Origin: SZUA-186 sp041552135
GTDB taxonomy: Bacteria; Pseudomonadota; Gammaproteobacteria; UBA9214
Length of the DNA: 21,246 nucleotides
Direction: 5' to 3'
Assembly: GCA_041552135.1 (NCBI GenBank)
Contig: JBFELL010000031.1
Coordinates: forward strand, 1-21,246
A model generated the notes under the pieces. The model saw nothing but the letters and a program-made list of their open reading frames with translations. It searched no databases and was not told where the DNA came from. Positions 14,930-21,246 of this stretch are shown one piece after another; positions within the stretch are counted from its first letter, which is position 1; each line of letters starts with the position of its first letter. Both the position numbers and the translations under genes were made by a program.

Positions 14930-16342
14930 TCAGATATCGGACATGACCTCAATCGCCCCGTCATCGATCGCCTCGCACAACCGCACTTGGTCCTGCCCGG
15001 TAATATCGGCGTACTGATCGGCAAAGGACACCAGAACATCATCGAAGGTACTGTCATCTCCAATGTAGCCGCGAATCATCATGGCGTCACCCGAGCGGGC
15101 ATGCGCGAAGGCGAGCGTCTTGCCGCAGATGCCCGCGTAGGCCGCCAGCCGCTTCGGTCCCAGCTCCTCGACATCGATCTTGCCCTTGCCATCCCAGAGC
15201 TGGCGAAAGTAAAAATCGACCGGCGCCTTGTCTTTCTCCTGCCAGCGTGACCAGCCAAGAAATATGTCGCTCGTCGCCTGGATCAGTCGCTGGCCTTCCA
15301 CCACACGTTGTCCTGCCTGCTCGAAGCCGCTCTCCCCGAGGTATGGCTCCAGTACGGATGGCACTGCCTGCTTGTACTGCAGAAACAGCGGCGTCCCGTC
15401 CCCGGCCTCCAGCAGCACAATCAGGCAACGGGTGCCGACACTGCCGACCCCGACGACCTTCCTTGCGATGTCGGCCATTGAGAATCGGTCGAGCAGTATG
15501 CGCCGGTTGAGGGGCAGGGATTCCCGGTAGCGCTGGAAAAATGCCCCGATAGTGCCGGATTTGCTGGCTGAGATTTCCTCATCGACGCGCAGGATCAGCG
15601 GTGGATCGTCGGCAATGACCCGTCGTCCGTCGACAATTCGGGTCAGCTTGTCAAGGGCTCGCAGGCTGTTCTTGCGGGTCGCCTTCTCGAGCACCTCTTC
15701 TTTCCACTCCCTGTGCTTCTTGCCATGAGCCTCGATATCCTCGAGGGCATCCTTCGACTCGAAGCGGTAGTAATGCAGATCAAGGGGCCCGAGTTCGGAT
15801 GTCTCGGCGATGAATTTGCGGTAATTCCGCATTGCGGAGCGTGTGGCGTCACGGGCTTCCTTTGCCGATATGCCGTTGACGCGTGCCGCCACCGTGATGC
15901 TTGCCGCAAGCCGCTTGACATCCCACTCGAAAGGTCCGGGCAATGTCTCGTCGAAGTCATTGAGGTCGAATACCAGCTTGCGGTCGGGCGCGTGGTACCA
16001 CCTGAAGTTTCCCAGGTGAGCGTCCCCGCAAAGCTCGACCCGCAGGTCGGTTCGGGCTGCGCCGGCAAGATCGCTTGCCATCACTGCAGCTGCGCCGCGC
16101 AGAAAGGTGAATGGCGTACGACTCATCCGTCCGTAGCGTATCGGGATGAGATCCGGGAGCCGGCTCTTGTCCTGCTGCGCCAATATGGCCAGCGGTTCTG
16201 CCCGCACGGCGTCGGCGGCAAGCTCGGCATGTGCCTCGAGCGGGACAACAGATCGCCGTGACCTCCCGGCATCGTACCGGTTGGCGGGAGACTCCTTGAG
16301 GTTCGCCGACACAGGATCCGGATTATCAGGCGTGTGTGCCAT
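14930..16342 (-). CDS. DUF2252 family protein (kinase-like fold)
   Basis: A 470-aa protein matching DUF2252 throughout. Landmarks: YGRMSRTPFTFLRGAA at about 70-85, CGDAHLGNF at 105-113, DLNDFDETLPGPFEWDVKRLA at about 126-146, and near the end GICGKTLAFAHARSGD. The GDAHxxNF and DFDE motifs resemble the catalytic HxDxxxxN and metal-binding D of aminoglycoside-phosphotransferase/kinase-like folds, so a phosphotransferase role is likely, but the substrate is unknown. The ATG at 16342 is chosen because GGAGGA lies seven bases upstream; an in-frame ATG at 16393 adds 17 unlikely residues. It is divergent from the ChaA-like remnant. Confidence 0.93.
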   Translation of the reverse strand: MAHTPDNPDPVSANLKESPANRYDAGRSRRSVVPLEAHAELAADAVRAEPLAILAQQDKSRLPDLIPIRYGRMSRTPFTFLRGAAAVMASDLAGAARTDLRVELCGDAHLGNFRWYHAPDRKLVFDLNDFDETLPGPFEWDVKRLAASITVAARVNGISAKEARDATRSAMRNYRKFIAETSELGPLDLHYYRFESKDALEDIEAHGKKHREWKEEVLEKATRKNSLRALDKLTRIVDGRRVIADDPPLILRVDEEISASKSGTIGAFFQRYRESLPLNRRILLDRFSMADIARKVVGVGSVGTRCLIVLLEAGDGTPLFLQYKQAVPSVLEPYLGESGFEQAGQRVVEGQRLIQATSDIFLGWSRWQEKDKAPVDFYFRQLWDGKGKIDVEELGPKRLAAYAGICGKTLAFAHARSGDAMMIRGYIGDDSTFDDVLVSFADQYADITGQDQVRLCEAIDDGAIEVMSDI

Positions 16343-16349
16343 GTGAAAT

Positions 16350-16355
16350 TCCTCC
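16350..16355 (-). promoter_or_regulatory. Ribosome binding site setting the DUF2252 start
   Basis: On the minus strand GGAGGA sits seven bases before the ATG at 16342. This is the strongest ribosome site in the window and decides the start. Confidence 0.85.
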
Positions 16356-16437
16356 GGTCTTTGGGCGTTTGGCGGATTGCCCATATCATGCATCCCAGGG
16401 GTCCTGATGTAAACGTGGTGCGACCTGCGGTACTGCC

Positions 16438-16695
16438 AATCGCTTGCAGCGGACCATGAATATCGCGCTGGGTTAGGCGCTCTCGACGATCGGCCTCACC
16501 ATCCCGGCGGTACTTGGCATCAGCCTGGTCACCGGCAGGACGGTGGAGCTGGGCCTGGCAGAGCCGGAGATTTACCTGCTGCTCATCACATTGCTGGTGG
16601 CGATGGTGAATTTCCAGAGCGAGCGCACCAATGTCCTGCACGGGTTCGTGCATCTGGTCCTGTTCGCGACCTATATCGTGCTGATATTTGATTGA
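16438..16695 (+). pseudogene. C-terminal remnant of a ChaA/Cax-type Ca2+/H+ antiporter
   Basis: The frame reads NRLQRTMNIALG, then a TAG stop at 16474-16476, then ALSTIGLTIPAVLGISLVTG, ELGLAEPEIYLLLITLLVAM, and finally ERTNVLHGFVHLVLFATYIVLIFD with a TGA at 16693-16695. This is recognisably the C-terminal helix pair of the bacterial calcium:proton antiporter family (family form NLALGSALSTIGLTIPAV and RTNVLQGAVHLVLFATF). Only about 85 of some 350-400 residues remain, and Ser of the GSAL motif is now a stop codon, so the gene is dead: the N-terminal part is missing before 16438 and no start or ribosome site exists. Apart from that one nonsense codon the piece is still in frame, suggesting recent loss. 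The neighbouring DUF2252 start may mark the breakpoint. Confidence 0.85.
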
Positions 16696-16794
16696 TCCGG
16701 CGATTGCGGCAGCGGCCATTGAAATGCCGGGTTTCACGCAGGAGTACAGGCCCCGGCACACAGATAATCTTCAAACCGGACAGAGGCATACACA

Positions 16795-17130
16795 ATGCAA
16801 CCAGTCAGATACCAGGTGGTGGGTGAAGAGGACTACGCCTTCGAGGTGAGAATCGGCAGTAACGGTGACTACGAGGTCAACAGGGGCACCTACACGACCG
16901 AGCCCCCGCGAAAAGGCACATTGACCGAGGCGCAAAAAACCAGTCTGGCCGCCGCGATCGAGGCGGTTGGCACCCCGAACGTGTATCCTGTTCCCGAGGG
17001 CGGCAACGCCTTTGATGTGCACCTGACCATTGGAGCAGGCGATGAAGCAGTGACCTACGCTTTCTGGGAGGGTGCGCTGGAAGCGGACACCAAACTGAAA
17101 GCACTGGCCGACTTGCTGGAAGAACTCTAG
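16795..17130 (+). CDS. Small hypothetical acidic protein
   Basis: A 111-aa acidic protein without a signal peptide or membrane helix. It has an alternating, beta-rich pattern (YAFEVRIGSNGDYEVN) followed by a helix (TLTEAQKTSLAAAIEAVG), a second strand region (AFDVHLTIGAGDEAVTYAFWEG), and a short terminal helix (LKALADLLEEL). I do not recognise the family; the size and strand-helix layout recall emfourin-like inhibitors, but that is only a guess. The start at 16795 has AGAGG eight bases upstream. It stands alone after the antiporter remnant. Confidence 0.75.
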   Translation: MQPVRYQVVGEEDYAFEVRIGSNGDYEVNRGTYTTEPPRKGTLTEAQKTSLAAAIEAVGTPNVYPVPEGGNAFDVHLTIGAGDEAVTYAFWEGALEADTKLKALADLLEEL

Positions 17131-17240
17131 TCACCGGCAGGGCAAACACCCCGTGCGAGATAATTCAACGCCGGCCTGTTCACGGTATTGCGACAACAAA
17201 CTCAGGGCGTGAACGGCAGGCCACTGGCCTGAAGACAACA

Positions 17241-17320
17241 CTCAAACGGAACCGACCGGGTACACCAGCCGGGCTTCCAGTCGCCAGACCTCAATCCCGA
17301 CATCAGGCGAATACGGGGTG
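17241..17320. repeat. Degenerate intergenic repeat, copy 2
   Basis: Partner of 7886-7977: CTCAAACGGAACC is shared exactly, and TACACCAGCCGGGC, TCGCCAGACCTCA and CATCAGGCG blocks follow in the same order, with a shorter middle. It lies in the gap between the 111-aa and 61-aa genes. Confidence 0.6.
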
Positions 17321-17374
17321 CTTGCATGGGGGAACTTCTTGATCCTGGTGCACATGCGCCATGAAGCATCACCG

Positions 17375-17386
17375 GCACATATGTGC
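17375..17386. promoter_or_regulatory. Palindrome upstream of small gene
   Basis: GCACATATGTGC is a perfect 12-base palindrome 35 bases before the start of the 61-aa gene, in the position expected for an operator or promoter region. It could be chance. Confidence 0.25.
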
Positions 17387-17420
17387 TTTACATTGAAGAT
17401 CAATCAAACAGGAGAGCTCG

Positions 17421-17606
17421 ATGTCTGAGTGGATATTGATTCTGACCATGGTCATGTCGCAGGACTTCGGCTCTGCGCTGGAGACGCAGGTGTTCACCTC
17501 GGAAAAAACCTGCGAGGCAGCCGGCGAGGCATGGATTGAACAGGTGCGTGACCGGATGCAGGGCGACCCGGATGATGTCGCGCAGTATCTGTGCGTGCCG
17601 CGATAG
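17421..17606 (+). CDS. Small hypothetical protein with two cysteines
   Basis: A 61-aa protein. The first 12 residues (MSEWILILTMVM) are hydrophobic, followed by FTSEKTCEAAGEAW and a C-terminal YLCVPR. A single Cys in a helix paired with a Cys near the C-terminus is a common layout of small exported proteins, and the N-terminus may be a short signal or anchor, though it is weak. The ribosome site (AGGAGAG) just upstream of the ATG is good, which is the main reason for accepting so short a gene. Function unknown. No neighbour suggests one. Confidence 0.6.
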   Translation: MSEWILILTMVMSQDFGSALETQVFTSEKTCEAAGEAWIEQVRDRMQGDPDDVAQYLCVPR

Positions 17607-17969
17607 GGGCCTGCGCGGCATTCGGTCTGCAGATTTCGCTTATGGCTCGGTAACTCTTGCTGCCTGCCGGAAGAACGCGGCAAACCCCTGACCTGCTGAT
17701 TCAGTCAACAAACCATCCGCAAGCAATGCCTGTATGAACAGCCGGCCCGCTGTGTGGGCAGACCTTTGCGTAGAACGCCGGCTCCAAATGAATTAACGCA
17801 CGTGCAGCACTGGCGTCATTACCAATGCCATACGCCGATGTTGCCCATCCGGCCGGCCGCCTCTGGAGGGTGTAAATGACCCGCAGAGGCGCCAGGATTA
17901 CCAACCCCGTACCGAACCCCGGCCTCGAGGGCTGGCAACCGTCCATGCCGCCATGGCCGGCACCGGTTG
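17607..17969. other. 363-bp gap
   Basis: The 61-aa gene (plus) and the glycine-zipper gene (minus) converge here. An 81-codon minus-strand frame (17701-17946) is open but has neither a ribosome site nor a family-like pattern. No terminator hairpin or repeat was recognised. Confidence 0.5.
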
Positions 17970-18572
17970 CTAGTTTTCACACAGCGCACGCATTCTCATA
18001 TGGGCCAGCCGGATGGCTTCCTCGGTCCGGGCATCAAGCACCTCGCGCTTGGCCTGCTCGCATTCCTCGGCCTCGTGGACATTGGCCTGATGGGTGCTTG
18101 CGTAGGCCGGCCTGCTGGTGTCGGCCAGATCATTGCACATCACCGGTGAGACCCGGCGGATATTGGCGTGCCTGCCCTGCTCGACTGCCACGCAGTCACC
18201 GACGACAATATTGTGATGGTCGGTCACCACGGCGATACTGGCGCCGTTATTCAACCTGACCGTGTGCTGCATCAGTTGCTGATTGGCTGCACGCTGATTG
18301 GCAACCAGTCCGCCTATCAGCGCACCCGCAGCCGTTCCTACCATCTGCTGGCTACGCGATCCCCCGGTGCCGGCAGCGACCGCAAGCCCGGCAAGTCCGC
18401 CTACTACCGCACCCCCGGCAGTGTCGGATTCTGCCTGCACCTCATCGACCCTCTGCACCACGCCATACTGGACACTCATCGCAGTGCCGGAACGGGCACC
18501 GCCGGTCGTTTCGCAAGCTGCCGTCACGATGCTGCCGGCGATTACCGCCGCAATTACAATGCTTTTATTCAT
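17970..18572 (-). CDS. SlyB-like glycine-zipper outer-membrane lipoprotein
   Basis: A 200-aa lipoprotein. Signal MNKSIVIAAVIAGSIVTAAC puts the lipidated Cys at residue 20 (TAAC lipobox). Residues 51-90 form a glycine zipper (AGGAVVGGLAGLAVAAGTGG and, after a polar break, GTAAGALIGGLVA), as in SlyB/PcP/Rick_17kDa proteins. Residues about 103-142 (VRLNNGASIAVVTDHHNIVVGDCVAVEQG) are the small beta domain that follows the zipper in this family. A C-terminal Cys-containing helix (EAEECEQAKREVLDARTEEAIRLA) is an extra. Such proteins sit in the outer membrane and are linked to envelope stability. The start has a GAGG ribosome site, and a TATAAT box lies about 100 bases upstream. Confidence 0.9.
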   Translation of the reverse strand: MNKSIVIAAVIAGSIVTAACETTGGARSGTAMSVQYGVVQRVDEVQAESDTAGGAVVGGLAGLAVAAGTGGSRSQQMVGTAAGALIGGLVANQRAANQQLMQHTVRLNNGASIAVVTDHHNIVVGDCVAVEQGRHANIRRVSPVMCNDLADTSRPAYASTHQANVHEAEECEQAKREVLDARTEEAIRLAHMRMRALCEN

Positions 18573-18886
18573 GTCGTCTGCCTCACTGCCCGATCTGCGT
18601 TAATGAAATTTGCTCTTGTCGTTTCGGTATCCGCGTACTGCGGAAATCACGGATAACCTGCTTTCCTGAATTATAGGAAGAGCCTGATAGTGAATTCACA
18701 AGGCCATTTACCGTGCGGCTGCTCCCCGGCCCGAATTGCACTACGGGGACGCTGTCCGCAGGCTGCACTCCCCGGCGACCGATTCAGATACCGGACAAGC
18801 TGCATGCATCCATGCCCCATCGACAGCTGCCGCCTCGTGATCGCCCGCCTTATCTCGATACAGGGAAACAGGCCTGCCCTGCCCGG
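18573..18886. other. 314-bp gap between the lipoprotein gene and the double-hydrolase gene
   Basis: Both flanking genes are on the minus strand. The part near 18573-18700 serves as leader and promoter of the lipoprotein gene. The part 18700-18886, after the end of the double-hydrolase gene, shows no gene; I did not find a clear terminator. Confidence 0.5.
18670..18699 (-). promoter_or_regulatory. Probable promoter of the glycine-zipper lipoprotein gene
   Basis: On the minus strand a perfect TATAAT lies at 18675-18670. About 15 bases upstream is the perfect palindrome GTGAATTCAC (18690-18699), which overlaps where the -35 hexamer would be; the -35 match itself is poor, so the palindrome may be an activator or repressor site. 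Confidence 0.45.
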
Positions 18887-20683
18887 CTAGAATTCGAACT
18901 CCATGCTCTGGAACACCTGCCCGGCATTGCGCTTGGCCAGGAACTCCGCCGTCGGCAGGTGCATGTACGGCGACTGGTCGATCTCGTAGGCATCCTGCAG
19001 GGTGCCGCCATTGTCGATCACCTCGGCGATCTTCTCGCGCAGGTACACGAGGTAGTCGCGGGTGTACTTTCTCACCGTCGCCATGTCGGTCGGCCCGCCA
19101 TGTCCGGGTATCACCACCTCGGCACCCAGCGCCTCGAACCTGTCCCAGGTCTCGATCCAGGCCGCGGAGTCGGTTTCCTCGAACAGCGGCAGCATGCGCT
19201 GGTGGAAGGCCATGTCGCCGGCGATGACCAGCTTCTTCTGCGGCAGCCAGACGACGATGTCACCGGGGCTGTGCGTCGGCCCCAGGTGCAGCAACTCGAT
19301 GCGTTCGCCGCCCAGCTCGATCACCATTTTCTCCTCGAAGGTCTCGTCCGGCATCACCACCTGCGTGCCCTCGGCCTTCTCCTTGGCGCGCGACTGCATC
19401 ACCTCCAGCAGCGCGAAGGACTGCGTCTCGATCTCGTGCGCGGCGTCAACGTGCGCTATCACCGGCACACCCTGCTCGCGCCAGTAGCCCGAGCCGAGCA
19501 TGGCGTGCCCCTGCCCGTTCTCCAGCACGACGTACTTCACCGGCTGGTCGGTGATCTTTTTGATCTCCTCGTGCAGGGCCTTCGCCAGCTGGTAATTGTC
19601 CCCGGCATTGACCACCAGCACGCCCTCGCCGGTTATCACGAACGACAGGTTGTTGTTGTGACCTGAATTCGCATAGGTTCCCGGTGCTGTCGCCCCGATC
19701 GCCGACCACACCCCGGGCACCACCTCCTGCGGCAGATCGTAGAGCGCCGAGCCCGGCGCGCGGTCGCTGTTGTAGAGCGCCTCGCCGGTCAGCGGCGCTT
19801 CGGCGCTCTCCACGGCCGGCTCCGCCAGGTGCCGGCGCATGAAGTCCGCTGAGCGTTGAATGGCATCTTTTGATGCCAGGTCATCGGCGAAGGTGCGCAC
19901 GTTCACATCGCGAAAGTCAAAACCGCGACCGACGCCCGGGTAGATCACCAGGCGTGCATCCCGCCCCTTTTCCTGCAGGATGCCGATCGATGTCTCGATC
20001 ACGCGGCGGCGCTGGTACTGCTCCTCGTCGCCGATAAACACCAGCATCGGCAGGGTGAACTGCTCGATCTCGGGCGCATAGCCGTAGACCTGCTGCGGCT
20101 CGGGCGCATTCGGGTCCTGCAGGTGCGGATAGTAGGAGACGTAGCAGGCAATGTCCTGCTCCTGGCGCCCGAAGGTGGTGGCCACCTTCAGGGCGTAATA
20201 GCCGCCGCGGGTGTGCGAATACAGGCAGGCCCGGTCCGTGCTGATGTCATCACGCGCGAGCAGCACATCCACCGCCGCATCGACGTCCTTCTCCAGCTCA
20301 TAATCGTGCTCGATGGGATGGGTGCCGATAAAATGCGCCCCGTAGATGTCCGGCGCCAGCACCACGAAACCACGTGCCGCGATCCGACGGACATGCCGCT
20401 GTATCAGATCACCCAGCCCGCGCCGCCCATGCACGAACAGCACCGCCGGGAAGCTGCCCGCCTCCCTGGGGCGCGCGACCAGCGCCGGCACCTCGACATC
20501 GCCGCTCATGTAACTGGTCCAGCCGGTTTCGATCGCGTAGTTGTCCGGCGCCTCGATCCGGCTCTCGTCCCACCAGGCATCGTCCCACCACCACAGCTCA
20601 TCCCCGGTCGCCTTGTCCGCAAGCGCACTGCCGCAAGCCAGCAGACCGCCAATGAGCATGAAAATCATGTGATTCAGGTTCAT
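18887..20683 (-). CDS. Secreted fusion of dienelactone-hydrolase-like and metallo-beta-lactamase-like domains, both with altered active sites
   Basis: A 598-aa protein. The start at 20683 has AAAGGA seven bases upstream and a TATAAT box 31 bases upstream; longer in-frame starts (20857, 20707) look wrong. A signal peptide (MIFMLIGGLLACGSALA) is present. Residues about 50-288 are an alpha/beta hydrolase of dienelactone-hydrolase type (PAVLFVHGRRGLGDLIQRHVRRIAARGFVVLAPDIYG). The nucleophile elbow, normally G-x-C/S-x-G-G, reads SHTRGG (Thr158), and the base His is Arg253 (GVGRGF); Asp219 remains. Residues about 320-550 are metallo-beta-lactamase-like; HxHxDH is replaced by NGQGHA (389-394), while His471, Asp490 and His528 are kept. 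Both halves thus lack catalytic residues although the frame is intact. The role is unknown; binding or structural use is possible. Confidence 0.88.
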   Translation of the reverse strand: MNLNHMIFMLIGGLLACGSALADKATGDELWWWDDAWWDESRIEAPDNYAIETGWTSYMSGDVEVPALVARPREAGSFPAVLFVHGRRGLGDLIQRHVRRIAARGFVVLAPDIYGAHFIGTHPIEHDYELEKDVDAAVDVLLARDDISTDRACLYSHTRGGYYALKVATTFGRQEQDIACYVSYYPHLQDPNAPEPQQVYGYAPEIEQFTLPMLVFIGDEEQYQRRRVIETSIGILQEKGRDARLVIYPGVGRGFDFRDVNVRTFADDLASKDAIQRSADFMRRHLAEPAVESAEAPLTGEALYNSDRAPGSALYDLPQEVVPGVWSAIGATAPGTYANSGHNNNLSFVITGEGVLVVNAGDNYQLAKALHEEIKKITDQPVKYVVLENGQGHAMLGSGYWREQGVPVIAHVDAAHEIETQSFALLEVMQSRAKEKAEGTQVVMPDETFEEKMVIELGGERIELLHLGPTHSPGDIVVWLPQKKLVIAGDMAFHQRMLPLFEETDSAAWIETWDRFEALGAEVVIPGHGGPTDMATVRKYTRDYLVYLREKIAEVIDNGGTLQDAYEIDQSPYMHLPTAEFLAKRNAGQVFQSMEFEF

Positions 20684-20713
20684 ACACCGTTCCTTTGTTG
20701 TTGCCATCCTGCA

Positions 20714-20719
20714 ATTATA
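20714..20719 (-). promoter_or_regulatory. -10 box of the double-hydrolase gene
   Basis: A perfect TATAAT on the minus strand. It would place the transcript start around 20707, giving a leader of about 24 bases that contains AAAGGA and supports the ATG at 20683. The -35 match 17 bases further up is weak. Confidence 0.5.
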
Positions 20720-21027
20720 GTCCCGTGGCAGACAGCAGTTTCGGGACAGAGCCCCGGGTAGCCCACATATGATAAAACACCATCCGGGAATCCCTGTCGA
20801 GTCCAGGCACGAAGCCGGTATCGATAGCGCAGGTCCAGACCAGGTAACGGACGGCACCGGACCGCCTCGCCGCTTCGCAAACCCCCGGCCAGGCGTGGCT
20901 CCCCCGTTTGCGCGACAACCCCGGGCGGTGTCATGCCGCGCCCGGCACCCGTTTGACGGCCGGGTGAAGCAGCCAGAGGCCTTTCCCGGTCAGCTCAGAA
21001 ATACCCATGTGCCGTGTTGCCCCCGGT

Positions 21028-21051
21028 CCTGTCTGGATGCACCCGGACAGG
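21028..21051. other. Stem-loop
   Basis: CCTGTCTGG (21028-21036) pairs with CCGGACAGG (21043-21051) over nine positions with one G-T pair and a six-base ATGCAC loop. No T run follows on either strand, so it is not an obvious terminator. Confidence 0.4.
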
Positions 21052-21173
21052 GAACGTCGCCATGCAGCAGCACAACGGCAACAATCGCCGTCATAACAAG
21101 GCATTGGGCCAGAGCAGATCTTTCACCTATAGTAGAAGTAAATGTGCGTTGAAACCATTTTCCGGTAACAGGC

Positions 21174-21246
21174 ATGGTGAAACCCTTATCGCATCGCATC
21201 GGAAATACCCTGCTGGCGGCAATCCTGGCAGGGTCGGGGGGGGGGG
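21174..21246 (+). CDS. Partial gene, N-terminus of a probable exported protein
   Basis: The ATG at 21174 opens MVKPLSHRIGNTLLAAILAG, a basic n-region followed by a hydrophobic stretch like a signal peptide, and then runs into the final G run and off the window. Nothing more can be said about its product. The last glycine codons lie in the poly-G and may not be real. Confidence 0.4.
   Translation, partial: MVKPLSHRIGNTLLAAILAGSGGG

Larger units (their letters stand above)
20684..21173. other. 490-bp gap between divergent genes
   Basis: Contains the promoter of the double-hydrolase gene (separate entry) at its left. The centre (about 20800-20990) is GC-rich with no recognisable gene. A stem-loop lies at 21028-21051. 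Near 21127-21140 an AT-rich CACCTATAGTAGAAG stretch could hold the promoter of the last gene. Confidence 0.5.

Noticed and set aside
17701..17946. 81-codon minus-strand frame in the gap
   Set aside because: No ribosome site, no family-like pattern, and composition like the other non-coding frames.
18713..19666. 317-codon plus-strand frame
   Set aside because: Antisense to the MBL-like half of the fusion gene, dominated by Leu, His, Arg and Val without motifs.

Overview
The window looks like chromosomal DNA of a GC-rich gammaproteobacterium. The grounds are short imperfect inverted repeats of the GTAGGAGCG(N)CGCGAT type common in that class, Sec-type and lipoprotein signals of Gram-negative style, and a gene set (YbhB-like, YgjP-like, DUF502, MscS-like, DUF2252, SlyB-like glycine-zipper lipoprotein) typical of free-living Proteobacteria. 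I would not name a genus. The sequence ends in an 11-base G run, so the right edge is probably a contig end. No rRNA, tRNA, CRISPR array, phage module or intact transposase gene was seen.

Left block (79-4659, all minus strand, very GC-rich): reading from 4659 leftwards, a MESH1-like small alarmone/NADPH HD hydrolase, a DUF2130 coiled-coil protein with PD-(D/E)XK-like residues, a YgjP-type zinc metallopeptidase overlapping it by 8 bp, a YbhB/PEBP-family protein, a DUF504 (MJ1316-type) RNA-end-recognition protein, and a cytosolic SGNH hydrolase. Two REP-like hairpins separate parts of this block.

Middle left (4797-7792, plus strand): four genes without a clear family. One is cytosolic, one is secreted and two are putative lipoproteins, the last with two BamE-like stretches. 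The last three are visibly more AT-rich than their surroundings.

Middle (8234-14495): a large minus-strand gene fuses a glutamate/dicarboxylate (SDF) transporter fold to a family-3 periplasmic solute-binding domain, with the usual ion and substrate motifs of the transporter replaced. A DUF502 membrane protein follows on the plus strand. Next comes a large MscS-family channel whose periplasmic N-terminus is a clear tandem duplication.

Right (14930-21246): a DUF2252 kinase-like protein; divergent from it, a decayed C-terminal piece of a ChaA-type Ca2+/H+ antiporter; two small plus-strand genes; a glycine-zipper lipoprotein; and a secreted fusion of a dienelactone-hydrolase-like domain with a metallo-beta-lactamase-like domain, both apparently lacking their catalytic residues. 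A last gene starts at 21174 and runs off the window.

No single large multi-gene system is evident. The best candidates for undescribed biology are the SDF-SBP fusion transporter, the double pseudo-hydrolase fusion, and the DUF2130/YgjP nuclease-like plus protease pair.
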